From contig SVNH01000001.1 of NCBI GenBank assembly GCA_015067005.1, forward strand, positions 124,001 through 188,000: a DNA stretch of 64,000 nt, written 5' to 3'. The notes below the pieces were generated by a model. That model saw only the letters and a list, made by a program, of their open reading frames with translations, was not told the origin of the DNA and made no database searches. The stretch comes from Ruminococcus flavefaciens (GTDB lineage Bacteria > Bacillota > Clostridia > Oscillospirales > Ruminococcaceae). Below are positions 10,155 through 20,035 of this stretch, in pieces (positions within the stretch are counted from its first letter, which is position 1; every line of letters begins with the position of its first letter). The translations under genes were made by a program, and so were the position numbers.

Positions 10155-11558
10155 TTAGCTTTGTATAGCCGGAAGCTTTATAGTAACAGTAGTACCCTTG
10201 CCTTCGCCGGCACTTGTAATGTCCATAGAGCCGCCATGCATACTTACTATCTCATCGGCGACCGCAAGACCGATACCAGAACCGCGTCTTGTATGGTTAG
10301 CCTTGTAGAATTTTGTCTTGACCTTGGAAAGGTCGGATTTTTTGATGCCGCAGCCTGTATCGCTCACCGAAACGATAACTTCTCCGCCGTTTTCAGAGGC
10401 GTTTATGGTAACGGTATCGCCGGCTGAGGAATATTTCACTGCATTGTCTATGATATTTATGAATACCTGACGTATACGGTTTTTATCGCCGAAAACGAAA
10501 GGAAGCATTTCGGGATCATTGTAGATAATGTTGATCTGTTCGCGGCGGGCTTTGTCGCTGTATATTAGGACAGCGTCTCCGAGTTCCGCGAGGATGTCCA
10601 TATTTGCGCTTTTCAGTGTGAAGTGGCCGTTCTGCATACGGGAGAAATCAAGCAGTTCCTCAACCATCTGCGAAAGACGTTCGGTTTCATTGACTATTAC
10701 GCCGACGCCCTTTTTCATGGTCTCGGGATCTTCACCGCCGTCCACCATGAGGGTTTCCGCCCAGCCCTTGATAGCTGTCAGAGGCGTTCGCAGTTCATGT
10801 GATACCGACGATATGAATTCGTTTTTCATTGCCTCAGCGGTTGAAAGCTCGTCCGCCATGTGGTTGATAGCGGTGCAGAGATCGCCGATCTCATCGTTGC
10901 TGTTGTTGTCGATACGGACTGAGAAATCGCCCATTGCGAATTTGCTTGCGATACCGCTTATCTGTCTTATCGGTTTGACGATAGAGCCGGCGAAGAACAG
11001 ACCTGTTGTGATGATGATAAGGAGTATCAGAAGCGAAACTATCGTGATTATGACGATATATGTCTTGATAGTGTTATCAATATCGGTGAGTGAGGTGACC
11101 ATGCGAACAGACGTATATTCGCCGCTCATTGAGGTTATCGGTACAGATACGGCGAGTACTTTTTCGCCGCCGTTGAGTTTGCCGATATAGTAGCCCTCAC
11201 CGTTGACCATAGCGTCCTCGTAGTCGGGCATAGGAGCGTCTGCATCGGGCGAGAATCCCGATGAAGTGAGGACGACTCTTCCCTTTGAGTTGATCGCCAT
11301 GAGTTCGATCTTGTCCTTTTCGTTGAAGGTTTCGAGCATATTACGCATTTCTGCCGAGAAATTCGCGGCGCTGTCCTGCGAATGTATGCTGAGGACGCTC
11401 GTTACGGCGTTTATCTTTGAAAAAAGATACTGCTTGGCAGAGTTGTAATAATAGCTTTGCAGGGCGTAGATTATCGCCATTTCGATAACGAGCAGCGCAA
11501 GTACGATAACGCCGAGGTTGTTCACAGCCCAGCGCTTTGTGATACTCTTTTTAGCCAT
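10155..11558 (-). CDS. HAMP-domain sensor histidine kinase
   Basis: Two TM segments, HAMP, SHELRTPLTAIKGWAETL H-box, HATPase DTGCGIKKSDL and GSGIGLAV. Confidence 0.93.
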   Translation of the reverse strand: MAKKSITKRWAVNNLGVIVLALLVIEMAIIYALQSYYYNSAKQYLFSKINAVTSVLSIHSQDSAANFSAEMRNMLETFNEKDKIELMAINSKGRVVLTSSGFSPDADAPMPDYEDAMVNGEGYYIGKLNGGEKVLAVSVPITSMSGEYTSVRMVTSLTDIDNTIKTYIVIITIVSLLILLIIITTGLFFAGSIVKPIRQISGIASKFAMGDFSVRIDNNSNDEIGDLCTAINHMADELSTAEAMKNEFISSVSHELRTPLTAIKGWAETLMVDGGEDPETMKKGVGVIVNETERLSQMVEELLDFSRMQNGHFTLKSANMDILAELGDAVLIYSDKARREQINIIYNDPEMLPFVFGDKNRIRQVFINIIDNAVKYSSAGDTVTINASENGGEVIVSVSDTGCGIKKSDLSKVKTKFYKANHTRRGSGIGLAVADEIVSMHGGSMDITSAGEGKGTTVTIKLPAIQS

Positions 11559-12259
11559 TACTGCGAATCATTCCATTTATAGCCATAGCCCCATATCGTA
11601 ATGATATATTTCGGGTTAGAGGGCTCTTCTTCTATCTTCATGCGTATGCGTCTGATATTAACGTCTACGATCTTGTCATCGCCGTAGTAGCTTTCACCCC
11701 ATATGTGGTTGAGGATACTTGCACGGTCGAGAGCGGTATTCTTATTGTTCATGAAGAATTCGAGTATCTGGTATTCGACCTGTGTCAGCTCTATCGGAGC
11801 GCCGTCCTTAGTAACGGTACGGCTTTTCAGGTTCAGGACGAAAGGTCCTGATTCAATGAGAGACTGCTTTTCGTTCTTGATGAAGCTCATGCATACTCTT
11901 CTGTAAATAGCGTCCACACGCGCGGTAAGTTCTGAGGGGGAGAACGGCTTTGTGATATAGTCGTCCGCGCCTATCATAAGACCGCTAACCTTATCCATTT
12001 CCTGTGTTCTTGCTGTAAGCATGATGATACCGATAGTCGAACTCTTCTCGCGTATCTTCTTGCAGACGGTAAATCCGTCGATGCCGGGCATCATAATGTC
12101 GAGAAGAACTATGTCGAAATTGCCGTGTTCAGTCTCGAAGGTCTTGAGTGCAGCCTCGCCGCAGTTGACGTCCACAACGTCATATCCGGCACGTTTAAGG
12201 TTAATGACCACGAATTCGCGGATAGTGTCCTCGTCCTCGCAGATAAGAATGCGTTTCAA
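11558..12259 (-). CDS. OmpR/PhoB-family response regulator
   Basis: Receiver (ILICEDED, DIVLLDIMMPGIDG, IGADDYITKPF) plus winged-helix output domain; overlaps the kinase gene. Confidence 0.95.
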   Translation of the reverse strand: MKRILICEDEDTIREFVVINLKRAGYDVVDVNCGEAALKTFETEHGNFDIVLLDIMMPGIDGFTVCKKIREKSSTIGIIMLTARTQEMDKVSGLMIGADDYITKPFSPSELTARVDAIYRRVCMSFIKNEKQSLIESGPFVLNLKSRTVTKDGAPIELTQVEYQILEFFMNNKNTALDRASILNHIWGESYYGDDKIVDVNIRRIRMKIEEEPSNPKYIITIWGYGYKWNDSQ

Positions 12260-12282
12260 ATATATCAGCTCCTTTTCAGGTA

Positions 12283-13620
12283 TCAGTTTGCAAAAGTGAA
12301 TCCTACCGCAATATCTCCTGCGGCAGCCGAGAGATCATCATCGTATAATTCGGAATATGGCGGAATATAGGCGAGATATGAAGTTTCGCCCTTTGTTCTG
12401 AGGAGCATATAACCGTTTGAGAGTCTGTCCTCGCGTGAGGCAGTGTCCTCGGCACAGTATATACGCAGGAGTTCTCTTCCCATCTGTCCATCGGAATAAG
12501 TGCAGAACACCAGTTCTCCGCCGTTTATAGCATCGCGCTTAACAGTTACTCTGTTGCGCCAGTTCTGAGGGAAAACGAAAATATATCCCTCATTAACGCT
12601 GTAATATGAAGTATACTTTCTTTCAAGGCGGTTATCCTTGCTTATGTACATCCAGTTGGTAAGCTTCATCTGTTCGCTTTCGGAGACATCCTCATAGCCG
12701 GCAGCGTTTATCTGAACCGGTATCTCAAGCATTCCGTCGCCGTCGATGTCGGATGAAGAGCAGCCTGCCGGACGCACTGTAACGAGCGAATCCTCGGGAG
12801 TTTCAAAGACCTTGTTCAAGCCGCTGCTGTCCATATAGATGACATCGGTCTGAATTGCGCCTGTTCCGGATAGCGCGTCGATATAGAGACCTCTTCTGCC
12901 GCCGCCGATGTCGCCGTAGCGCAGGCTGTCGAATTCTGTGAAGTTTCCGCTCAGACGCTTGCTGTATTTATGATAAAGCCCTTCCTCATTGAGCTTATAG
13001 ACCTCAGCAGTTGCCGGAGCGCCCATTGCTGAGCCGGCAAGAAGCAGGAATTCATTCTGACCGTCGCTGTCGAGATCGGTAACGTCTATGAACGAGCACG
13101 AAGATGAGAAGTTCGGGGATAATCTGCCTTCCTCAGGAACGTAGTTATAGATAGTAACATTTTTTTCGGAGCGGTTGATAAGGCTGCTTCCGATTATGAT
13201 ATTTACTCTGTTGTTGCTTCCGAGCTGCGAGATCATTACCTTTTCGATCTCAGCGCCTTCGACAGGATCATCGCTTACCGAGCGCCATTTACCCTCGCCC
13301 TGATCGAGAACATTCATGCGGAGAGTATTCTCTTCCATTGTCAGACCTGTTCTCTCGTAGAAAACGATAGCTTCGTTTCCTCCGTCGTTGTCGATGTCCT
13401 CGACTATGAACGCCGACAGATACTTACCTGATTTTGGGTATTTAAGGCTTATCGAAGGACCTGTTGCATCGGTGAGAGCGCTGTATATCTGTTCCTGTTC
13501 AACGCTCAGCTTCGGCGGAGTCATGAGATTATCAATGCTCGAACCAAAAGCGCAGCCTGTGAGCAGCAGCGCTGAAGGTATAGCTGCCAGCAAAAGTGCT
13601 GTTATTCTGTGTTTTTTCAT
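12283..13620 (-). CDS. Putative lipoprotein with FG-GAP/VCBS-like repeats
   Basis: Lipobox LLLTGCAFGSS; repeated VEDIDNDGGNEA, VTDLDSDGQNEF, SSDIDGDGMLEI motifs. Confidence 0.7.
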   Translation of the reverse strand: MKKHRITALLLAAIPSALLLTGCAFGSSIDNLMTPPKLSVEQEQIYSALTDATGPSISLKYPKSGKYLSAFIVEDIDNDGGNEAIVFYERTGLTMEENTLRMNVLDQGEGKWRSVSDDPVEGAEIEKVMISQLGSNNRVNIIIGSSLINRSEKNVTIYNYVPEEGRLSPNFSSSCSFIDVTDLDSDGQNEFLLLAGSAMGAPATAEVYKLNEEGLYHKYSKRLSGNFTEFDSLRYGDIGGGRRGLYIDALSGTGAIQTDVIYMDSSGLNKVFETPEDSLVTVRPAGCSSSDIDGDGMLEIPVQINAAGYEDVSESEQMKLTNWMYISKDNRLERKYTSYYSVNEGYIFVFPQNWRNRVTVKRDAINGGELVFCTYSDGQMGRELLRIYCAEDTASREDRLSNGYMLLRTKGETSYLAYIPPYSELYDDDLSAAAGDIAVGFTFAN

Positions 13621-13641
13621 GATATGCCGGAAGATATGGGA

Positions 13642-15006
13642 TCATCTTTCTTCAAGTTTAACGTATTCGCGTTCTTTGGCGATAGTCTTGTATGCGGGAC
13701 GGATTATTCTTCCTCCGGTGAGTATCTCCTCCATACGGTGAGCAGCCCAGCCTGCCATTCTTGCAACGGCAAAGAGCGGTGTGAAGAGTTCGTCCGGAAT
13801 GTCGAGCATTCGGTAAACAAGACCGGAATACATATCAACGTTAGCGCACATTGTTTTTGTGCTGCCCTTTTCCTGAAGGAATACTTCAGGAGTAAGGCGT
13901 TCTATTGTATCAAGGAGACGGAATTCAGCTTCGATCTCCTTGCCCTTAGCGAGTTCAAAGGCTTTTTTCTTCAGAATGAGCGCACGGGGGTCTGAGATAG
14001 TGTATATAGCGTGTCCCATGCCGTAGATAAGACCTGAGCCGTCGTTAGCCTCTTTGCGGATGACACGGCGCATATAATCGGCAACTTCGCCCTCGTCCTC
14101 CCAGTTCTTGATGTTAGCCTTGAAGTTATCGAGCATATTTATTACCTGAAGGTTAGCGCCGCCGTGACGAGGACCTTTGAGCGAGCATATAGCTGATGAA
14201 TATGCTGAATATGGATCAGTACCTGATGAGGTGAGTACACGGCAGGTGAATGTGGAATTATTACCGCCGCCGTGTTCAGCCTGAAGCATGAGCAGGCGGT
14301 CAAGCATCTGAGCCTCGTCCTTTGTGTACTGTCTGTCAGGACGCAGAAGAGAGAGTATGCACTGGGCGGTGTTCTCCTCATAGTTGATCGGGTGCATTAT
14401 CATGCTGGAATTATCGAATACTCTGCGCTTGACCTGATAAGCATTAGCCATTATGACAGGGAGCTTGGCGATAAGGCTTATAGCGGTACGCATTTCGTTT
14501 TCAAGCTCTTTGTTCTCGCATTCGTCATCGTAGGAATAGAGAGCGAGTACAGAACGTGCAAGCTTGTTCATGATATTTTTGGAAGGTGCTTTGAGGATCA
14601 TGTCCTCAACGAAGCCGTTCGGAAGATCTCTTTTCAGCGATATATATGTGTTGAAGGTATTGAGTTCCTTCTGAGTTGGAAGATGACCGAAAAGCAGCAG
14701 GAAGGTTGTTTCCTCATAGCCGTAGCGGTCCTCGGCTTCAACATTTTCAACGAGATCGTTGATACTGTAACCTCTGTATATAAGCTGACCGGGGATAGGT
14801 TCTAACTCACCCTCGTTAAGTATATAACCGTGAACATTGCAGATATTCGTAATACCGGCAACAACACCTGTACCGTCGCTGTTTCGGAGACCTCTTTTAA
14901 CGTGATATTTTTCGTAAAGTTTTGGATCTATTTTAGCATTTTCAGTAAGATCTCTGCATAAATCTGTAATATTGGCACCTGAAATGAAAGACGGCATCAT
15001 AATCAC
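13642..15006 (-). CDS. gltA: Citrate synthase
   Basis: RGYSINDLVENV, QAEHGGGNNSTFTCRVLTSSGTDPYSAYSSAICSLKGPRHGGAN, GMGHAIYTISDPRA. Confidence 0.92.
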   Translation of the reverse strand: MIMMPSFISGANITDLCRDLTENAKIDPKLYEKYHVKRGLRNSDGTGVVAGITNICNVHGYILNEGELEPIPGQLIYRGYSINDLVENVEAEDRYGYEETTFLLLFGHLPTQKELNTFNTYISLKRDLPNGFVEDMILKAPSKNIMNKLARSVLALYSYDDECENKELENEMRTAISLIAKLPVIMANAYQVKRRVFDNSSMIMHPINYEENTAQCILSLLRPDRQYTKDEAQMLDRLLMLQAEHGGGNNSTFTCRVLTSSGTDPYSAYSSAICSLKGPRHGGANLQVINMLDNFKANIKNWEDEGEVADYMRRVIRKEANDGSGLIYGMGHAIYTISDPRALILKKKAFELAKGKEIEAEFRLLDTIERLTPEVFLQEKGSTKTMCANVDMYSGLVYRMLDIPDELFTPLFAVARMAGWAAHRMEEILTGGRIIRPAYKTIAKEREYVKLEER

Positions 15007-15031
15007 ACTCCTTTGAGAATATTCACAATTA

Positions 15032-15060
15032 ATTATACACTATATTTCGTGCTGTGTCAA
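15032..15060 (-). promoter_or_regulatory. Promoter of citrate synthase gene
   Basis: Minus strand TTGACA, 17-bp spacer, TATAAT. The -35 lies 1 bp from the TSD of the adjacent MITE-like element. Confidence 0.8.
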
Positions 15061-15069
15061 ATATTATTT

Positions 15070-15373
15070 GGGTATATAAATATTTTGGTGATTTAATACG
15101 CATCTGGCGTTCGCAATTGCTTATTATACCACAAACCCAGCGCAGAGCCTGCGCCCCCTTCCACGGGGGCACTCGTTTTACTCGCTCACTTTGTAAGAAA
15201 ACGTTAATCTGCTTGCGCTCACGGCATTGTATCTGAATCATTTCACATTTTCAGATACAGTCAAGACCAAGACGAGCGCCATAAATGGCGGTCTTGACAG
15301 AATGTGTGTTTGTAGTTTTGGGTAATTACGCAAACGCCCAGCCACTTCCGACCGCCAAAAAAGTTATTTACCC
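15070..15373. mobile_element. MITE-like element copy 1 (304 bp) flanked by 8-bp TSD TATTATTT (15062-15069 / 15374-15381)
   Basis: Imperfect TIRs of about 50 bp (GGGTATATAAATATTTTGGTG... / ...CGCCAAAAAAGTTATTTACCC); exact 8-bp TSD; same length as copy 2. Confidence 0.87.
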
Positions 15374-15451
15374 TATTATTTATCATTATCCGCGCCAATA
15401 ATTGTGTTTTTTTGTTTCAGCGCGGAAGGAAACGAAAAAGGAGAGATAGCT

Positions 15452-16522
15452 ATGAAAAATTATTTTGCAGCAGCTTTGTTTCTTGCGGCTTCGATCGCAG
15501 CAGCACCGGCGGTTCCGGTTTATATTGCAGGTCCGGGAAAACAGGTAGTCTCAGCTGAGGAAAAGGTACCTTCTCAGGAGAGTGCTGAGCCTCTGACCGA
15601 TGAAAATACAGAAGAGGTCACCGAAGAAACGTCAGTGATCGTTGATGAAGCTGCTGAAACGCAATATACCGGTACTCCGTACAGAGTTCTTGACATTGCT
15701 TCCGGAGAAGTGCTTGAAGTTTCGGAGAGAGACTATGTTATAGGTGCGGTTTGTGCGGAAATGCCTGCAAGCTTCGGGGAAGAGGCTCTAAAAGCGCAGG
15801 CGGTCGCAGCTCATACCTATGCGGAACGTCAGCGGAAAAAGGAGCGTTCAGCGCCTCATGAGGAACTCGGCGGTGCTGATTTTTCCAATGATACCTCAAA
15901 GTATCAGGGATTTTTTACAAAGGAGCAGACTGAGAAGTTCTACGGTGAGAATTTTGAGGCGAATTATGGGAAAATAAGTGCAGCAGTTGATGAAGTCCTG
16001 CCCTATATCCTTACATATGAGGACGAGCCGATAATCTCGGCGTTCCACTCTATGTCGTCCGGCAAGACAGAGAGTGCAGAGAATGCGTGGGGCGCTTCGG
16101 TAGACTATCTCGTCCCCGTGGACAGCAGCTGTGATACCTCCGCACCGAAGTACCTTGAGCAGCAGCATTTTGGACGTGAATCGCTTGAATTCATGCTTAA
16201 ATCGGCGTTTCCGGATATAGAACTTGGCGAAGATATGTCAGAATGGGTGAAGGTGATAGAGGTTTCAGATTCGGGAACGGTACTGACCGCACAGGCAGGT
16301 GATATGACTGTTACCGGAAACGACATCCGCACCGCTCTTGTACTGCGCTCTGCCTGCTTTGATGTTACATATGAGGATGATGAAGCGATATTTACTACAC
16401 GCGGCTACGGTCATGGTGTCGGAATGAGCCAGTACGGAGCTAATTCAATGGCTGCCGAAGGAAAAAACTGGAAGGAGATACTGGAGCATTATTATTCCGG
16501 CTGTAATATCAGCAAACAATAA
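15452..16522 (+). CDS. SpoIID/LytB-domain protein
   Basis: DYVIGAVCAEMPASFGEEALKAQAVAAHTYAERQ and GYGHGVGMSQYGANSMA; ATG at 15452 preceded by AAGGAGA. Confidence 0.88.
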   Translation: MKNYFAAALFLAASIAAAPAVPVYIAGPGKQVVSAEEKVPSQESAEPLTDENTEEVTEETSVIVDEAAETQYTGTPYRVLDIASGEVLEVSERDYVIGAVCAEMPASFGEEALKAQAVAAHTYAERQRKKERSAPHEELGGADFSNDTSKYQGFFTKEQTEKFYGENFEANYGKISAAVDEVLPYILTYEDEPIISAFHSMSSGKTESAENAWGASVDYLVPVDSSCDTSAPKYLEQQHFGRESLEFMLKSAFPDIELGEDMSEWVKVIEVSDSGTVLTAQAGDMTVTGNDIRTALVLRSACFDVTYEDDEAIFTTRGYGHGVGMSQYGANSMAAEGKNWKEILEHYYSGCNISKQ

Positions 16523-16534
16523 GCGCTGCAAGTG

Positions 16535-16570
16535 AAAAAGGGGCTTGCTCAGAATCGAGCAGCCCCTTAA
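16535..16570. terminator. Intrinsic terminator between convergent genes
   Basis: AAGGGGCTTGCTC-AGAATC-GAGCAGCCCCTT. Confidence 0.75.
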
Positions 16571-16578
16571 ATTACGTA

Positions 16579-18072
16579 TTATGCCATGAACGGCGGAACG
16601 GGAAGTCCGTTCGTGCCAAAGAGTTCAATATCAGCGTAGTTCAGCCATTTATAGCGGATATGCCTTACCCTGACACCGGTGCGGACGAATATTTTATTGC
16701 CGTGTATCTCAGCTTTTGCAGGTACAAAGATACTGTCCTCGGCGGCGACTTCAAAGTCGCTTAGTTCGCCCCTGACCTCAAATCCGGAGCAGTTATCGAA
16801 CCTAAGCATTATACCGCCCTTAACGGCATAGAAGTCCCTGAACAAAGGCGGCAGCGTTTCCGACCTGTCTGCAATTGAGTATACCTCCGAAAGCGCCTGA
16901 AGATAAAGTCTGTGACCTATCTGAGACTTGTCCTTCGGGTGTATGTTATCCAGTTCGCCGCAGTCGGAAGCGACTGCGATACCGGTATTTTTAACGGTGT
17001 TGAAAACTTTCATCTGTTCATCGCGGATCATTGCCCATCTGCGAGTGTCCTCTTCGTGTGAATACCTGAACATAGGCAGCTGCACTATAATGAACGGCAG
17101 CTTATCATTGTGCCATATTGTGCGCCAGTTGTCGATGAGCGCAGTAATAAGTGCGCTGTAAACAGCAGGGCGGTGATCGTCGGATTCACCCTGATACCAC
17201 AGAACTCCGGCAATAGTATACGGACATACACGTTTTACCATAGTCTCATACAGACCGCACGGACGCATCGGATTTTTTATGCCCGGAGGTCCGGAACAAG
17301 GAGTTTCACCGCAGCGTTTCAGGATCTCTTCCCAGCTCATACCGGGATCTTCCGCATAGCATTTTTCGGCATTTGCGTACCATTCGTCCTGTATCAGACG
17401 GTATTCGTCGTATTCAGCGATCATCTCTTCATCGGACTTTCCGGCGATAGCTTCTTCGTAATCTTCGATGTAAGGTCTGAGGCGTTCATCGCGGACAAGG
17501 TATTCGCGCTCAAGCCATGCAGAAGCGGAAGTTCCGCCCCAGTTACAGCCGATAATGCCGACTGTAACACCGAGCTTGCGGCTGAGTTCCTTTGCGAAAT
17601 AATAGCCCGCAGCCGACCATGCTCCGGAGTTATTCTCGGATGCTTCCGACCAGTGGCTTTCAGCCTCGGAACGCAGCAATTCATCGTCTGTCATGCTGCA
17701 CTTAGGCGTATAATAGAAGCGGACGTTCTCGCGGCTGCAATTTTTCAGTTCTTCTTTTCCGTGGAGATCATTGTGGAGCTCAAACTCCATGTTGGACTGT
17801 CCGCCGGCAAGCCATACCTCGCCGACAGCAACGTTGCGGTATACTATTTTAACAGCGCCGCAGCTTATCTCGACTGTGCAGTTGCTGCACTCGCTTACAG
17901 GCGGAAGAACAGCTTCCCAGCATCCGCCGGATATTATAGCATAAGCACTAACGGAAAGCTCTGGGATACAGACGGCTATTTCACGTTCATTACCGGAGCA
18001 GGTACCGAAAATACGTACCGGAACACCTCGCTGGAGAACCATATTATCACTGAAAACTGCTGCTGTTTTCAT
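16579..18072 (-). CDS. Sialate O-acetylesterase (SASA) family esterase
   Basis: VWLAGGQSNMEFEL; GGTSASAWLE; VLWYQGESDDHRP; CGELDNIHPKDKSQIGHRL. Confidence 0.88.
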   Translation of the reverse strand: MKTAAVFSDNMVLQRGVPVRIFGTCSGNEREIAVCIPELSVSAYAIISGGCWEAVLPPVSECSNCTVEISCGAVKIVYRNVAVGEVWLAGGQSNMEFELHNDLHGKEELKNCSRENVRFYYTPKCSMTDDELLRSEAESHWSEASENNSGAWSAAGYYFAKELSRKLGVTVGIIGCNWGGTSASAWLEREYLVRDERLRPYIEDYEEAIAGKSDEEMIAEYDEYRLIQDEWYANAEKCYAEDPGMSWEEILKRCGETPCSGPPGIKNPMRPCGLYETMVKRVCPYTIAGVLWYQGESDDHRPAVYSALITALIDNWRTIWHNDKLPFIIVQLPMFRYSHEEDTRRWAMIRDEQMKVFNTVKNTGIAVASDCGELDNIHPKDKSQIGHRLYLQALSEVYSIADRSETLPPLFRDFYAVKGGIMLRFDNCSGFEVRGELSDFEVAAEDSIFVPAKAEIHGNKIFVRTGVRVRHIRYKWLNYADIELFGTNGLPVPPFMA

Positions 18073-18093
18073 AGAGTGCCGCTCCTTCCGTGA

Positions 18094-19053
18094 TCAGAAC
18101 TTGCTATTAATGATGCCCTGTCTTACAAGCTGGACAAGGAACAGCAAACGTGCTTCATCACGCAGTTCCGGCTTTGCCATGTAGTACATATAGTGCTCGA
18201 CAAGGTTCAGCAGTTCGATGCTGCGTCCCTCTATCTTGAACTGTTCAAAGCCCATAGGTATGTATTTTTCCCATATAGCCTCAGGACTGATGTGTGTACT
18301 GAGGTCTTTTATCTGGAATACAGTACGGCTCATGCAGGGACATTCGATAAGTGACTGATCCATAAATTTATCAAAATTAGGATCGGCGGTGAAATCAAAG
18401 TCTTCCTTTGAGCCGCTTTTGAGGTATTCAGCGTAGACAAGCTGTTCGATACCGATAGCCTTGTAATGGTCAGAACGTCTCTTGCATCCCGGATTACAGC
18501 AGGCATTTACGAGAAGCTCGCACTTTTTCTTATCCTGTATCTTTTCAAGAACATCGAATTTGTTATTGAGATCATAGTCGATAACGACGATGTGGTAATC
18601 CTTTGAGATCTCATCATAAAGCTTATCAGGATCGGTGATACGCTTACAGGTCGAGCTGGTTATCTTGTAGTTGGGATAGTTCTTGCGGATATACTCCTCA
18701 AGCAGCGGCGAAGCCACGATGACCTCATTCATACCGTTATCAGCATAGTGCATTATCGCATTGCAGAATTTATCGCTGAGGTGCTTCTTTTCGAGCATAG
18801 GGTTCGTGAAGGTGAAGCGAAGCGGGATACCGCGGTCGTTGAAATTCTTTATAACGGTTTTAATGAAGTCTTTGTCGCTCTTTCCGTACTGGAAGCGTCC
18901 GCCGTTCCATATTGCCGGCGGGAAAGTACCGTAGACCGAAGCTATCTCAACGCCTTCGCGGAAATACTGCGGACAATCATGCAGCATCTGAGCGAATATG
19001 ATGTTGAATTCATAGTGTTTTGAAAATCCTGGAAGGTGAAATCTTGCTTTCAT
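18094..19053 (-). CDS. Conserved hypothetical protein, cysteine-motif family (paralog A)
   Basis: Full-length similarity to the adjacent ORF; conserved STCKR, NACCxPxCxRR, CPxxxR motifs; family not recognised. Confidence 0.7.
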   Translation of the reverse strand: MKARFHLPGFSKHYEFNIIFAQMLHDCPQYFREGVEIASVYGTFPPAIWNGGRFQYGKSDKDFIKTVIKNFNDRGIPLRFTFTNPMLEKKHLSDKFCNAIMHYADNGMNEVIVASPLLEEYIRKNYPNYKITSSTCKRITDPDKLYDEISKDYHIVVIDYDLNNKFDVLEKIQDKKKCELLVNACCNPGCKRRSDHYKAIGIEQLVYAEYLKSGSKEDFDFTADPNFDKFMDQSLIECPCMSRTVFQIKDLSTHISPEAIWEKYIPMGFEQFKIEGRSIELLNLVEHYMYYMAKPELRDEARLLFLVQLVRQGIINSKF

Positions 19054-19066
19054 GTTGACAGTCTCC

Positions 19067-20005
19067 TTAGTTGAATTTCATAACGCCTGTATTTTCAAGC
19101 AGTTTCAGCAGGAAGAAGCGTGCTTCATCGCGGCGATCCGGCTTAGCCATATAGTACATATAGGTCTCGATGACATTTATCGGACTTGCTGTTCTGCCTT
19201 CTATCTTGAACTGTTCAAAGCCCATAGGGATGTACTTATCCCAGATGTCATCAGGTGTTATGTGGGTTTTCAGTTTGCGGATGTCGAAAATACCTCTCTG
19301 CGAATACGGACAGGCACGGAAATTCTGTGGATCGTGCTTTTCAATATCAAACGGGAGATTCGGGTATTTTCTGATATGCTCACAGTAGGCGATCTGCTGT
19401 GCGCCGATAGCCTTATAATGCTCGATCCTGCGCGGACATTCCGGCTCGCAGCAGGCATTTACAAGCAGTTCGATGTCGTTCTTGCGCGGAAGCTTTTCAA
19501 GTACATCGAATTTATTGTTGAAATCGTAATCAAGAACTACAATGTGATAGTCTTTTTCAAGTTCAGCGAGAAGAGCCTCCTCAGTATTCAGACGCTTGCA
19601 GGTCGAGCTTGTAAGCTTGAATTTAGGATAGTTTCTGCGAAGGTAGTCTTCAAGCACAGGCGAAGCAACGATAGCTTCATTGAGACCGTTGTTTGAGAGA
19701 TTGAGTATCATGTTGCAGCGGTCATCAGAGAGGTGCTTCTTTTCCAGAACCATATTTGTGAAGGTATAGCGGAGAGGGATACCTCTGTCGTTGAAGGTCT
19801 TTATAACGCCCTTGATGAAGTTTTTATCAGTCATACCGCCCTGAGTTCTGCCGCCGTTCCAGAGACAAGGCGGAAAAACGCCGTAGAACGATGCTATCTC
19901 AACGCCCTCCCGGAAGAAATCCGGACGGTTTTTCAGCATATCTGCAAAAAGCAGATTTAGTTTAAAATTTCCCGAAAAATCGGGCAGATGAAAACGTGCT
20001 TTCAT
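19067..20005 (-). CDS. Conserved hypothetical protein, cysteine-motif family (paralog B)
   Basis: Tandem paralog of 18094-19053 sharing EGVEIAS, FNDRGIPLR, LEKKHLSD, TSSTCKR, LLVNACC, IPMGFEQFKIEGR. Confidence 0.7.
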   Translation of the reverse strand: MKARFHLPDFSGNFKLNLLFADMLKNRPDFFREGVEIASFYGVFPPCLWNGGRTQGGMTDKNFIKGVIKTFNDRGIPLRYTFTNMVLEKKHLSDDRCNMILNLSNNGLNEAIVASPVLEDYLRRNYPKFKLTSSTCKRLNTEEALLAELEKDYHIVVLDYDFNNKFDVLEKLPRKNDIELLVNACCEPECPRRIEHYKAIGAQQIAYCEHIRKYPNLPFDIEKHDPQNFRACPYSQRGIFDIRKLKTHITPDDIWDKYIPMGFEQFKIEGRTASPINVIETYMYYMAKPDRRDEARFFLLKLLENTGVMKFN

Positions 20006-20035
20006 TAAGTTTCTCCTGTATTCAATATTCTGAGG

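Noticed and set aside
15054-15236. 60-aa ORF within MITE-like copy 1 (…RRACAPFHGGTRFTRSLCKKTLICLRSRHCI)
   Set aside because: It starts outside the element and lacks an RBS; DNA identity between copies explains the conserved peptide. Structured-RNA or non-coding interpretation preferred.
17110-18093. 327-aa plus-strand ORF
   Set aside because: Fully antisense to the well-supported SASA esterase; no recognisable domain.
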